Part shown: positions 16,803 to 27,162 of the stretch, in pieces | How the letters are laid out: every line of letters starts with the position of its first letter | How positions within the stretch are numbered: the first letter of the stretch is position 1 | From: an uncultured Methylophilaceae bacterium | Lineage (GTDB): Bacteria > Pseudomonadota > Gammaproteobacteria > Burkholderiales > Methylophilaceae | DNA: 34,456 bases | Assembly (NCBI GenBank): GCA_903899965.1 | Contig: CAIULB010000022.1 | Location: 1-34,456 of the forward strand | Direction of reading: 5' to 3' | Made by a program: the position numbers and the translations under genes | The notes under the pieces: generated by a model | The model's input: the letters and a program-made list of their open reading frames with translations, nothing else | Databases searched by the model: none | What the model was told of the DNA's origin: nothing

Positions 16803-16927
16803 AGTGATGTTTTTCCGAGAAAGACTGTTGTGCTGTTTAGGCGTAATAATTAAAGCAAGTCCAACATGATAGCGAATAGACTGGGATATATAAAAATAAT
16901 TTCAGCATTATTTGTGAATGATCAAAA

Positions 16928-16933
16928 TATAAT
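16928..16933 (+). promoter_or_regulatory. Candidate -10 element for the LplT-like gene
   Basis: Perfect TATAAT, 37 bp ahead of the ATG at 16971. The -35 region at the right distance (GCATTA, 16905-16910) is weak. It lies in the 168-bp divergent gap with the dioxygenase gene, where I see no other structure. Confidence 0.35.
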
Positions 16934-16970
16934 GGGCTAAATACAAAAGTAAAAAATGGAGAGTGTGTGA

Positions 16971-18230
16971 ATGAGCCAGCAATTCAAGTTGATGCGTAAA
17001 AAGCGATTTTTGCCATTTTTCTGTACCCAATTTTTGGGTGCACTGAATGACAATGTCTTTAAAACCGCCTTAATTACTATGGCTGTATTCCACACGGCTG
17101 ATTTAACCACGCTTAATGGCGCGGCGCTTGCCACCTTGTTGCCAGGCATTTTTATTTTGCCTTTCTTTCTATTCTCGGCCACGGCAGGTCAAATTGCCGA
17201 TAAGTTTGAAAAATCACAGCTCATTCGCTTTGTAAAAATATTTGAAGTGGTGCTGATGCTATTTGCTGCCCTTGGTTTTGTGCTACATGTGTTTTGGCTG
17301 CTGGTGTTGGCGCTTTTTATGATGGGTATGCACTCCACTTTATTTGGCCCAGTGAAATACGCTTATCTGCCGCAACATCTTGCTGAGTCTGAATTGGTCG
17401 GCGGCAACGGCATAGTGGAAATGGGCACCTTTGTTGCGATTTTACTCGGGCAAATTATTGGCGCTGGGCTTGGCATGCATCAAGGCGGTGAACTGTTCAC
17501 AGGCTTGAGTATTTTGAGCCTGGCGCTAATGGGCTATTTCGCTAGCAAGCAAATTCCAAACTCTCCTGCAGCTGAACCTAGTCTCAAAATTAATTGGAAC
17601 CCAATGACAGAAACGGGTCGTAATGTCGCCTTTGTTTGGAACAGCCAGCAAATATGGTTGGCGATTATTGGCATCTCTTGGTTTTGGTTTTATGGCGCAA
17701 CTTTACTTGCGCAGTTTCCTGTATTTGCTAAAGAGGTTTTGCATGGTGACGAAAGCGTTTTTATTCTATTGATTGCGGCTTTCTCAGTTGGTGTTGGGAT
17801 TGGTTCGCTTTTGTGCGAGAAGCTATCCAAGGGCGTTGTGGAATTAGGCTTGGTGCCACTTGGTGCTATGGGCATGATGGCGTTTGGGATCGACTTATAT
17901 ACTGCGAGTACTAGTGGGATTGCAGATTGGCGCTTGTTGGCTGATATTGCATTGATTGGTTTGTTTGGTGGGGTTTATATTGTGCCGCTTTATGCGCTGA
18001 TTCAGTCTCGCGCCCAGAAAACCCATCAATCTAGAGTGATTGCCGCAAATAATATTTTGAACGCTTTGTTCATGGTGATATCAGCGGTGTTTGCGATGCT
18101 GATATTTAAGTTGGGCCTAAATATCCCAGAACTATTCTTAATCACTGCGCTGATGAACGCGCTGGTGATTATTTATCTGTGTTCGCGCCAGCCTGAATAT
18201 TTTAGCCGCATGAAAAGTTGGCGGCTCTAG
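16971..18230 (+). CDS. LplT-like lysophospholipid transporter (MFS)
   Basis: Twelve-helix inner-membrane MFS protein of 419 aa. The N-terminal FLPFFCTQFLGALNDNVFKTALI and the A-motif region ATAGQIADKFEKSQLIRFVK are signatures of the LplT/Aas-type flippases. MGMHSTLFGPVKYAYLPQHL is a third such block. These move lysophospholipids to the inner leaflet for re-acylation. In many proteobacteria this domain is fused to, or followed by, the acyltransferase and acyl-ACP synthetase (Aas). Here the protein ends after the transporter domain and no acyltransferase follows; prfA converges 14 bp away. The partner enzyme must be elsewhere. GGAG nine bases upstream supports the ATG. Confidence 0.85.
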   Translation: MSQQFKLMRKKRFLPFFCTQFLGALNDNVFKTALITMAVFHTADLTTLNGAALATLLPGIFILPFFLFSATAGQIADKFEKSQLIRFVKIFEVVLMLFAALGFVLHVFWLLVLALFMMGMHSTLFGPVKYAYLPQHLAESELVGGNGIVEMGTFVAILLGQIIGAGLGMHQGGELFTGLSILSLALMGYFASKQIPNSPAAEPSLKINWNPMTETGRNVAFVWNSQQIWLAIIGISWFWFYGATLLAQFPVFAKEVLHGDESVFILLIAAFSVGVGIGSLLCEKLSKGVVELGLVPLGAMGMMAFGIDLYTASTSGIADWRLLADIALIGLFGGVYIVPLYALIQSRAQKTHQSRVIAANNILNALFMVISAVFAMLIFKLGLNIPELFLITALMNALVIIYLCSRQPEYFSRMKSWRL

Positions 18231-18244
18231 CGCACAGAAAGGTG

Positions 18245-19327
18245 CTAGTTATCTTCACCCAAGGTCGCCAACATGTCGGCTTGGTGTTCTGCTGCTAACG
18301 CGCCAATTAACTCATCCATATCACCCTCGGTAATTGCATCAATCTTGTAAAGCGTGAGGTTAATGCGGTGGTCGGTAATACGGCCTTGCGGGTAGTTGTA
18401 AGTGCGGATGCGCTCTGAACGGTCGCCAGAACCAATCAAGCTTTTGCGTTCACTAGCAATTTTCGATTGTTGTGCACGCACTTCAGCGTCTTTAATTCGT
18501 GCGACCAGCACGCTCATCGCTTGCGCTTTGTTTTTGTGTTGGCTTCGGTCATCTTGGCATTCAACTACGATACCAGTTGGCAAATGGGTGATACGCACAG
18601 CGGAATCAGTTTTGTTAATGTGTTGACCACCCGCGCCACTGGCGCGGTAAGTATCAATGCGAATCTCAGCAGGATTAATCACTACGTCGCTGACTTCATC
18701 AGCTTCTGGCAAGACAGCAACAGTACATGCTGAAGTGTGGATACGGCCTTGCGTTTCAGTGTCAGGGACACGTTGTACACGGTGACCACCTGACTCAAAT
18801 TTGAGTTTTGAGTAAGCGCCATGCCCCTCAATTTTTGCAATAATTTCTTTGTAGCCGCCGACTTCTGAGTCGCTTGCTGAAACGATTTCCACCTTCCAGC
18901 GTTGGCGTTCCGCATAGCGTGAATACATGCGGAATAAATCACCTGCAAATAAGGCTGACTCATCACCACCCGTCCCTGCACGTATTTCTAAGAAGATGTT
19001 GCGCTCATCGTTAGGGTCTTTTGGTAGCAAGAGTTTTTGCAGCTCGTTTTCAACGGCTTCTAATGTCGCTTTCCCATTTTCAATCTCTTCTTGTGCAAAC
19101 TCTTTCATCTCTGGGTCGATGAGCATTTTTTGCGCTTCAGCGATGTCGGCTTCGCCTTGTTCGTAGGTGCGGAATTGCTCAACAATCGGTGTGATTTCAG
19201 CATGCTCTTGTGTGAGCTTACGATAGTTATCCATGTTGGATGTCGCGCCTTCGCTACTGAGTAGGCGGTTTAGTTCATCTAAACGCTCGCTCAAAGTGGC
19301 GAGCTTTTTAATCATGGATGGTTTCAT
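18245..19327 (-). CDS. prfA: Peptide chain release factor 1 (RF1)
   Basis: Terminates translation at UAA and UAG. The protein is complete at 360 aa. The N-terminus [16 protein letters not shown] fits E. coli RF1. The codon-recognition P-x-T motif is P188-D-T190 in [19 protein letters not shown], where Asp replaces the more usual Ala. The catalytic GGQ is 233-235 in [15 protein letters not shown]. Presence of intact RF1 supports TAG being read as stop in this genome, relevant to the tolC amber codon. It follows hemA by 21 bp in the same leftward unit. The prmC methyltransferase that often comes next is not here. Confidence 0.98.
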   Translation of the reverse strand: MKPSMIKKLATLSERLDELNRLLSSEGATSNMDNYRKLTQEHAEITPIVEQFRTYEQGEADIAEAQKMLIDPEMKEFAQEEIENGKATLEAVENELQKLLLPKDPNDERNIFLEIRAGTGGDESALFAGDLFRMYSRYAERQRWKVEIVSASDSEVGGYKEIIAKIEGHGAYSKLKFESGGHRVQRVPDTETQGRIHTSACTVAVLPEADEVSDVVINPAEIRIDTYRASGAGGQHINKTDSAVRITHLPTGIVVECQDDRSQHKNKAQAMSVLVARIKDAEVRAQQSKIASERKSLIGSGDRSERIRTYNYPQGRITDHRINLTLYKIDAITEGDMDELIGALAAEHQADMLATLGEDN

Positions 19328-19348
19328 TACTGTTTCTTTGTCTAAATA

Positions 19349-20593
19349 TTAAGTTTTAATTTGGTAAAGCTGACGCAAAAGCATTTCTAGCTGTTCGTGC
19401 TCATGACCTTTGCTGTGGTTAAGCGCATGGCTTGGCGCATGTAAAAATTTATTAGTCAGCGCATTGCTCAAGGCTTCAATGACTGCGGCGGGATCTTCAC
19501 CTTTTGCCAATAGCTTTTGTGCTTTTTCTAGTTCGCTCAACCGTAACTGTTCCGCTTGGTCGCGAAGTGCGCGTATGGTCGGTACTGCATCACGTGTTCT
19601 GAGCCAATGCATGAAGTGACCAACGCGCTCGGTGATGATTGCTTCAGCCTCTAATGCGGCCTCTTGGCGATTGCCTAAGCCTTCTTGAACCACTTGGGCT
19701 AAGTCATCCACTGTGTATAAATACACGTCATCTAGTTGCGCAGCCTCTGGCTCAATGTCGCGCGGTACTGCCAAATCCACCATAAAAATCGGGCGGCGTT
19801 TACGGGCTTTAATAGCGCGTTCCACCATGCCAAGGCCAACAATCGGCAACTGGCTTGCTGTACTGGTGATGACGATATCAAATTCGTGTAAACGCTCCGG
19901 TAATTCGGATAACAAAATCGCTTGACCGTTAAATAGCTCAGCAAGCTCTTCACCGCGATCGAGTGTACGGTTCGCAACCGTCATGCTGGCAGGTTTTTGT
20001 GCGGCTATGTGTTCAGCGCAAAGCGTAATCATTTCGCCAGCACCAATAAATAACACGTGTTTGTCTTGAAGATTACCAAATAATCGCTGTGCTAAACGCA
20101 CGGATGCGGCCGCCATTGAAAGCGAACTTGCGCCAATGTCTGTAGTGGTACGCACCTCTTTGGCCACAGCAAAAGTGCGCTGAAAAAGTTTGTGTAGCAA
20201 AGTGCCAACGGTGCCTGCTGTTTCAGCGATTTTGACCGCTTGTTTCATTTGCCCCAAGATCTGTGGCTCGCCCAGCACCATAGAATCTAAACCAGAAGCC
20301 ACACGGAAAGCATGTTTAACTGCTTCGTCGCTAGGTAATGTGTAGATGTATGGCTGAATATTGTCGCGATCTAGCTTGTGATATTGCGCAAGCCAAGTTA
20401 ACGCTTGTTCTGGATGCGAGGTATTACAGTAAAGCTCAGTACGATTGCATGTCGATAGAATCGCTGCCTCACGCACGCCGTGCGCAGTCAAATCGCGAAG
20501 TGCGTGGGCGAGTGTTTCGTTTTGAAACGCCACGTTTTCGCGTATAGAAATTGGAGCTGTGGTGTGGTTTACACCAACCGTGAATAATTGCAT
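19349..20593 (-). CDS. hemA: Glutamyl-tRNA reductase HemA
   Basis: NADPH-dependent reduction of glutamyl-tRNA(Glu) to glutamate-1-semialdehyde, the first step of C5-pathway tetrapyrrole synthesis, feeding heme and B12. Catalytic Cys49 is in [12 protein letters not shown]. The glutamate/tRNA recognition block is [19 protein letters not shown], the NADPH domain has VLFIGAGEM, and the dimerisation domain is at the C-terminus. I chose the ATG at 20593 because the family begins M-x-L-x-x-x-G-x-N-H; the frame also allows an ATG at 20611. Neither has a strong Shine-Dalgarno sequence. hemB is 5 kb away in this window. The C5 substrate makes the gene a sensor point for charged tRNA(Glu). Confidence 0.97.
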   Translation of the reverse strand: MQLFTVGVNHTTAPISIRENVAFQNETLAHALRDLTAHGVREAAILSTCNRTELYCNTSHPEQALTWLAQYHKLDRDNIQPYIYTLPSDEAVKHAFRVASGLDSMVLGEPQILGQMKQAVKIAETAGTVGTLLHKLFQRTFAVAKEVRTTTDIGASSLSMAAASVRLAQRLFGNLQDKHVLFIGAGEMITLCAEHIAAQKPASMTVANRTLDRGEELAELFNGQAILLSELPERLHEFDIVITSTASQLPIVGLGMVERAIKARKRRPIFMVDLAVPRDIEPEAAQLDDVYLYTVDDLAQVVQEGLGNRQEAALEAEAIITERVGHFMHWLRTRDAVPTIRALRDQAEQLRLSELEKAQKLLAKGEDPAAVIEALSNALTNKFLHAPSHALNHSKGHEHEQLEMLLRQLYQIKT

Positions 20594-20722
20594 TTCGCAA
20601 TTTTCCAGCATCCGGACTTCTTAAGCAAGAAACATAAGCAATAAAATAGCGTATTAGTCTGTTAATTCATGGCTAAATGCGGTTAAAATAAACGTTTTTA
20701 CTGCATATAGATTCTTTACATT

Positions 20723-21430
20723 ATGGCTAAACAATTCAGAATTGCCCCAAGTATCCTTTCAGCGAACTTCGCTAAACTAGGTCAAGAAATCACTGACGTG
20801 ATTACCTCTGGTACTGACCTTGTTCACTTTGACGTGATGGATAACCATTACGTGCCAAACTTAACGATTGGCCCATTGGTTTGTGAATCTATCCGCGAAA
20901 TTTCTAAAAATGCTGGCGCGTTGATTGACGTGCATTTGATGGTGAAGCCAGTTGATCGCATTATCCCTGACTTTGCTAAAGCAGGCGCTAACATCATTAC
21001 TTTCCACCCAGAAGCTTCTGAGCATATCGACCGCAGCTTGGCTTTAGTGCGTGACTTGGGCTGTAAGTCTGGTTTGGTATTTAACCCAGCAACGCCGCTT
21101 CATTACTTAGACCACGTGATGGATAAAGTGGATATGGTGTTGTTGATGTCTGTGAACCCTGGTTTCGGCGGTCAGAAATTCATTCCTGAAACATTGAACA
21201 AACTCCGTTTAGCGCGTGCAAAAATCGACGCTTACACTGCACAAACAGGCCGCGAGATTTGGTTGGAAGTGGACGGCGGCGTTAACGTTGCTAACATCGC
21301 AGAAATTGCACGTGCTGGTGCTGATACGTTCGTGGCTGGCTCGGCGGTGTTTGGTGCTGGTAAAGATACGGACCCTAACCGTTACAACACGATTGTTTCT
21401 GAATTGCGCGCGCAATTGGCGACTGTTTAA
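20723..21430 (+). CDS. rpe: Ribulose-phosphate 3-epimerase
   Basis: Interconverts ribulose 5-phosphate and xylulose 5-phosphate. In a ribulose-monophosphate methylotroph this step regenerates the formaldehyde acceptor. TIM barrel of 235 aa with all motifs: [16 protein letters not shown], the metal ligands in [18 protein letters not shown] and [23 protein letters not shown], and the phosphate-binding EVDGGVN and FVAGSAVFG. The start ATG has no clear Shine-Dalgarno sequence. A TAAAAT at 20694-20699 is a possible -10. In many betaproteobacteria gph sits between rpe and trpE; here only a 154-bp leader with the trp leader peptide is found. The stop is 15 bases before the leader ATG. Confidence 0.97.
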   Translation: MAKQFRIAPSILSANFAKLGQEITDVITSGTDLVHFDVMDNHYVPNLTIGPLVCESIREISKNAGALIDVHLMVKPVDRIIPDFAKAGANIITFHPEASEHIDRSLALVRDLGCKSGLVFNPATPLHYLDHVMDKVDMVLLMSVNPGFGGQKFIPETLNKLRLARAKIDAYTAQTGREIWLEVDGGVNVANIAEIARAGADTFVAGSAVFGAGKDTDPNRYNTIVSELRAQLATV

Positions 21431-21445
21431 TTTAGACGTATTGCA

Positions 21446-21499
21446 ATGAAGGCACCTCAAATTTCTAGAAAGCAAACAAGTTGGCGATGGTGGGTCTAA
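21446..21499 (+). CDS. trpL: trp operon leader peptide (17 aa, W-R-W-W)
   Basis: A short ORF directly ahead of trpE encodes MKAPQISRKQTSWRWWV. Three of its last five codons are TGG (21482, 21488, 21491), far more than chance for the rarest amino acid, which is the hallmark of an attenuation leader peptide. Ribosome stalling at these codons when tryptophan is scarce would change folding of the downstream leader. The ATG has no strong Shine-Dalgarno sequence (TAGACGTATTGCA precedes it) and is in frame with the rpe stop 15 bases upstream, so coupled initiation from rpe is possible. The identity is from position and codon content; no expression evidence is available. Confidence 0.85.
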   Translation: MKAPQISRKQTSWRWWV

Positions 21500-21580
21500 T
21501 CCTGTCATCGCTTGCGACTTTTGTCGCACTTAATTTTAGGAAATTTGTTAGCTAGAAATAGCTGGTTAAAAATTTGAGGT
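21454..21580 (+). promoter_or_regulatory. trpE leader: attenuator hairpins and SD-masking segment
   Basis: Several mutually exclusive pairings are visible. (1) GCGATG (21484-21489), overlapping two Trp codons, pairs with CATCGC (21506-21511). (2) TGCGAC-TTTT-GTCGCA (21513-21528) followed by CTTAATTTTA is a weak terminator-like hairpin. (3) ACCTCAAATTT (21454-21464, in trpL codons 3-7) is an exact complement of AAATTTGAGGT (21570-21580), which contains the trpE Shine-Dalgarno GAGG. (4) The overlapping CAAATTTC (21458-21465) also complements GAAATTTG (21540-21547). (5) TTTCTAG (21462-21468) complements CTAGAAA (21552-21558). (6) AGCTA-GAAA-TAGCT (21550-21563) is a local hairpin. Leader control is strongly suggested. 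Whether it acts on transcription or translation is open. Confidence 0.7.
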
Positions 21581-21584
21581 CTTT

Positions 21585-23081
21585 ATGTTACAAACTATCA
21601 ATCAATCAGAATTTAATGCGCTAGCTGTTCAAGGCTTTAATCGCATTCCCTTAGTTATCGAGACTTTTGCAGATCTTGATACGCCGCTCTCGCTTTACCT
21701 AAAGCTAGCTAACCAACCGTTCTCATACTTGCTCGAATCTGTGCAAGGGGGCGAGCGTTTTGGTCGTTACTCAATTATTGGTTTGCCAGCACGCACTCGC
21801 ATTGTGGCAGATCGTCGTGATGTGCAAGTGCTGCAAGATAACAAGGTGGTTGAAACCGCTAGCGACGTTAATCCCTTAGACTTCGTCCAAAGCTATCAAG
21901 CACGTTTCAAAGTGCCGCCTTATCAAGGATTGCCGCGTTTTACGGGTGGCTTGGCTGGCTATTTTGGCTATGACACCGTGCGTTACATTGAGCGTCGCTT
22001 AGCTGACAAGGTTAAGCCCGATGATGTGAATGTGCCTGATGTGTTGTTGATGGTGTCTGAAGAGTTGGCCGTGGTGGATAACCTGTCCGGTAAACTTTAC
22101 TTCATTGTTTACGCGGACCCTACTAAACAAAATGCTTATCTAAACGCTAAAAAACGTTTGGCTGAACTGATTCAGCGTTTACGCAAATCAGTTTCAATTC
22201 CAGAAGCGCAAGCGCTCAAACAAGAACAAGCCCAATCAGATTTTGGTGAGGCGAATTTCAAGGCGGCTGTTGAAAAAGCAAAGCGCTATATTTTTGATGG
22301 CGACATCATGCAAGTGGTGCTATCTCAGCGTATGTCGCAACCATTTTATGCGCCACCGCTTTCGCTATATCGTGCGCTTCGTAGCTTAAACCCATCACCA
22401 TATATGTTTTACTACGACATGGGTGACCATCACGTCGTTGGCGCATCGCCAGAGATTTTAGTGCGTCTTGAAGGTGGCACCGTCACTGCCCGCCCAATCG
22501 CTGGCACACGTCCTCGCGGTAAAACCCGTGAGCAAGATTTGGCCTTAGCAGAAGAATTATTGGCCGACCCAAAAGAGCGTGCAGAGCACGTGCAATTGAT
22601 GGATTTAGGCCGTAATGATGTGGGCCGTGTTGCGCAAACAGGCACAGTCAAAGTGACTGACAATATGATGATTGAGCGTTATTCACACGTGATGCATATT
22701 GTCTCTAATGTAGAAGGCAAACTTAAGCCTGGCATGGATGCGATTGATGTATTAAAAGCGACCTTTCCAGCAGGTACCGTGAGCGGTGCACCTAAAGTGC
22801 GTGCGATGGAAATCATTGACGAATTGGAGCCAATTAAGCGCGGTATTTATGCGGGTGCTGTGGGTTATTTGGGCTTTAATGGCGACATGGACGTAGCCAT
22901 AGCGATTCGTACAGGCGTCATCAAAAATAAGAAACTTTATGTGCAAGCAGGTGCTGGTATCGTTGCCGACTCTGTGCCTGAAAGTGAATGGATGGAAACG
23001 CAAAACAAAGCGCGCGCAGTGTTGCGTGCGGCCGAGTTAGTTAATTTGGGCCTAGATACAGGCCTGGAAGGTCAGGAGTAA
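21585..23081 (+). CDS. trpE: Anthranilate synthase component I
   Basis: Makes anthranilate from chorismate using ammonia delivered by TrpG, the committed step to tryptophan. Full length at 498 aa. The tryptophan-feedback element LLES-x10-S is intact at residues 49-63 ([15 protein letters not shown]), so the enzyme should be feedback inhibited. The chorismate-binding C-terminal half contains [51 protein letters not shown] and [18 protein letters not shown]. The ATG follows GAGG by five bases; this GAGG is the one masked in the leader pairing. trpG follows after three bases. Confidence 0.98.
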   Translation: MLQTINQSEFNALAVQGFNRIPLVIETFADLDTPLSLYLKLANQPFSYLLESVQGGERFGRYSIIGLPARTRIVADRRDVQVLQDNKVVETASDVNPLDFVQSYQARFKVPPYQGLPRFTGGLAGYFGYDTVRYIERRLADKVKPDDVNVPDVLLMVSEELAVVDNLSGKLYFIVYADPTKQNAYLNAKKRLAELIQRLRKSVSIPEAQALKQEQAQSDFGEANFKAAVEKAKRYIFDGDIMQVVLSQRMSQPFYAPPLSLYRALRSLNPSPYMFYYDMGDHHVVGASPEILVRLEGGTVTARPIAGTRPRGKTREQDLALAEELLADPKERAEHVQLMDLGRNDVGRVAQTGTVKVTDNMMIERYSHVMHIVSNVEGKLKPGMDAIDVLKATFPAGTVSGAPKVRAMEIIDELEPIKRGIYAGAVGYLGFNGDMDVAIAIRTGVIKNKKLYVQAGAGIVADSVPESEWMETQNKARAVLRAAELVNLGLDTGLEGQE

Positions 23082-23084
23082 GCC

Positions 23085-23651
23085 ATGTTATTAATGATCG
23101 ATAATTACGACTCCTTTACCTATAACCTTGTGCAATACTTGGCTGAGCTAGGTCAAGACGTGCAGGTTTACCGCAACGATGAAATTGATTTGGCTAAAGT
23201 TAAGTCGCTCAATCCTGATCATATTGTGATTTCTCCTGGCCCATGTACACCAAATGAAGCGGGTATTTCTGTGCCATTGATTCATGAATTTGCAGGCAAG
23301 ATTCCTTTGCTAGGCGTTTGCTTGGGTCACCAAAGTATCGGCCAAGCATTTGGTGGAAAGATTGTGCATGCCAAACAATTGATGCATGGTAAAACATCGC
23401 TGATTCATCATAAAAATATTGGCGTGTTTAAAGATTTGCCGAACCCATATACTGCAACGCGTTACCACTCCTTGGTGATTGAGCGTGAGAGCATTCCTGA
23501 TTGTCTTGAAATTACCGCTTGGACAGATGATGGCGAAATCATGGGTGTGCGTCATAAAACCTTAGCGGCTGAGGGCGTGCAATTCCATCCTGAGTCGATC
23601 TTGACTGAGCATGGACACGAGCTACTCAACAACTTTTTGAAAGCCTACTAA
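23085..23651 (+). CDS. trpG: Anthranilate synthase component II (glutamine amidotransferase)
   Basis: Class I glutamine amidotransferase that feeds ammonia to TrpE and may also serve PabB. The 188-aa protein has the oxyanion block [12 protein letters not shown], nucleophile Cys79 in [17 protein letters not shown], and His168/Glu170 in [18 protein letters not shown] overlaps the trpE stop region, a sign of translational coupling. The stop TAA shares its last A with the trpD ATG (TAATG). It is not fused to trpD as in enteric bacteria. Confidence 0.98.
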   Translation: MLLMIDNYDSFTYNLVQYLAELGQDVQVYRNDEIDLAKVKSLNPDHIVISPGPCTPNEAGISVPLIHEFAGKIPLLGVCLGHQSIGQAFGGKIVHAKQLMHGKTSLIHHKNIGVFKDLPNPYTATRYHSLVIERESIPDCLEITAWTDDGEIMGVRHKTLAAEGVQFHPESILTEHGHELLNNFLKAY

Positions 23652-24670
23652 TGGCGTTTAAAGACGTTCTCAGCCAGTTGCTTGAGCGTCAAGATTTGAC
23701 GCAAAGCGCCATGTTGGACGTGATGCGCCAGGTGATGGGCGGCGAACTCACGCCTGCACAAATCTCTGCACTCCTCATTGCACTTCGTGCCAAAGGTGAA
23801 ACGGTCGATGAAATTGCCGCCGCCGCGATGGTCATGCGCGAGCTTTCGACTAAAGTGGATATTCAAGAGACTAGTCATTTGATTGACACCTGCGGTACGG
23901 GTGGTGACGGTATTCAAACGTTTAATGTTTCAACGGTGTGTGCGTTTGTGGCAGCTGCGGCTGGTGCAAAAGTCGCCAAACATGGCGGCCGTTCCGTTTC
24001 ATCGACCTGTGGTAGTGCGGATGTATTGGAAGCGCTAGGGGTCAATGTGAACCAAACGCCAGCGCAGGTGGCTGAGTGTGTAAATGAAATTGGCATTGGT
24101 TTTATGTTTGCCCCTAACCATCACAGTGCCATGAAATATGCTGCACCTGTTCGCCGAGAGCTTGGTGTTCGGACATTATTTAACCTGCTTGGCCCAATGA
24201 CCAACCCAGCCTCTGCGCGCCGCCAAGTGATGGGTGTGTTTGATAAAGCGCTGACTGTGAAGCTGGCAAAAGTCCTTCAGCAATTAGGTAGTGAGCATGT
24301 ATTAGTTGTCCATGGCGCTGATGGCATGGATGAGATTTCATTCACGGGCGATACCTTTGTCGCAGAGCTAAAAAACGGCCAAGTGAGCGAATATGTGCTG
24401 AACCCAACCCAATTGGGCTTAGGAATACATCGCTTGAAAGACATTCAAATCCAAAATGCAGAAGAATCTAAAGCCATAATTTTAGATGTGCTTAAAGGCA
24501 AAAAAGGTTCTGCTAGAGATATCGTACTCATGAATGCAGGTGCAGCAATTTATGTTGCTGGCATAGCGTCTAGCTTACAAGCAGGCATAGAAAAAGCTGC
24601 TGAAGTCATCGATAACGGCGCCGCTTTAGAAAAATTAAATCAGTTAATCGCATGTTCTAATCGAACTTAA
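23651..24670 (+). CDS. trpD: Anthranilate phosphoribosyltransferase
   Basis: Joins anthranilate to PRPP, the second pathway step. Full length at 339 aa. The PRPP/Mg site [17 protein letters not shown] starts near residue 78, followed by [22 protein letters not shown] and the anthranilate-binding [23 protein letters not shown]. The start codon overlaps the trpG stop by one base, so translation is coupled. trpC starts 26 bp after its stop. Confidence 0.98.
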   Translation: MAFKDVLSQLLERQDLTQSAMLDVMRQVMGGELTPAQISALLIALRAKGETVDEIAAAAMVMRELSTKVDIQETSHLIDTCGTGGDGIQTFNVSTVCAFVAAAAGAKVAKHGGRSVSSTCGSADVLEALGVNVNQTPAQVAECVNEIGIGFMFAPNHHSAMKYAAPVRRELGVRTLFNLLGPMTNPASARRQVMGVFDKALTVKLAKVLQQLGSEHVLVVHGADGMDEISFTGDTFVAELKNGQVSEYVLNPTQLGLGIHRLKDIQIQNAEESKAIILDVLKGKKGSARDIVLMNAGAAIYVAGIASSLQAGIEKAAEVIDNGAALEKLNQLIACSNRT

Positions 24671-24696
24671 ACCAAATCGAGCCTAAGAAGGTTGTT

Positions 24697-25509
24697 ATGT
24701 CAGATATTTTAAATAAAATTTTAGCGACTAAACGTGAAGAGGTCGCGGCAGCGAAAGCGATTAAATCCTTAGACGACTTACGTGTAGAGGCATACAACGA
24801 AGCTGACCCAAGAGATTTTGTGGGTAATATTTTCAATAAAGTCGATGCAGACTTGCCAGCAGTGATTGCTGAAATTAAAAAAGCGAGCCCTTCAAAAGGC
24901 GTGATTCGTGAAAATTTCAATCCAGCAGAAATCGCTAAATCTTATGAAAAAGGCGGCGCAGCATGTTTGTCTGTATTAACGGATAAACAGTATTTTCAAG
25001 GTTCACCTGAATACTTAAAACAAGCGCGCGCAGCTTGTAAATTGCCAGTCTTGCGTAAAGACTTCATGATTGATCCATACCAAGTGTATGAAGCGCGTGC
25101 AATGGGTGCGGATTGTATTTTGCTGATTGTTGCTGCGCTTGAGCTAGCGCAAATGCAAGAGTTAGAAGAGCTTTCACATGACCTCGGCATGGCTGTTTTA
25201 GTGGAGGTTCATGATGCAGAAGAATTGCAATTAGCTTTGCAATTAGAAACCCCACTCATTGGCATTAATAACCGTAATTTACGTACTTTCGATGTGACAT
25301 TAGATACCACATTGGAATTACTCAAGCAGCTCCCTGATGACCGTTTTGTGGTCACAGAGTCTGGCATTTTCACGCCTGAAGATGTGACTTTGATGAGAAC
25401 GAATCATGTGAATGCATTCTTGGTGGGTGAAGCGTTTATGCGTCAGCCAGATCCAGGTGCAGAGCTTGCGCGTGTTTTTGCATCGACAGTTTCAGGCTGT
25501 GCAGCTTAA
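24697..25509 (+). CDS. trpC: Indole-3-glycerol phosphate synthase
   Basis: Cyclises CdRP to indole-3-glycerol phosphate. Monofunctional TIM barrel of 270 aa, not fused to TrpF. Signatures are [21 protein letters not shown] (catalytic Glu and Lys), [30 protein letters not shown] with catalytic Lys, [22 protein letters not shown] and VTESGI. AAGG precedes the ATG. It closes the trpEGDC block; trpF, trpB and trpA are not in the window. hemB begins 20 bp later on the same strand. Confidence 0.98.
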   Translation: MSDILNKILATKREEVAAAKAIKSLDDLRVEAYNEADPRDFVGNIFNKVDADLPAVIAEIKKASPSKGVIRENFNPAEIAKSYEKGGAACLSVLTDKQYFQGSPEYLKQARAACKLPVLRKDFMIDPYQVYEARAMGADCILLIVAALELAQMQELEELSHDLGMAVLVEVHDAEELQLALQLETPLIGINNRNLRTFDVTLDTTLELLKQLPDDRFVVTESGIFTPEDVTLMRTNHVNAFLVGEAFMRQPDPGAELARVFASTVSGCAA

Positions 25510-25526
25510 TTTAAGCCTAAGGATAA

Positions 25527-27153
<1,627 letters not shown>

Positions 27154-27162
27154 GATGAGCTG

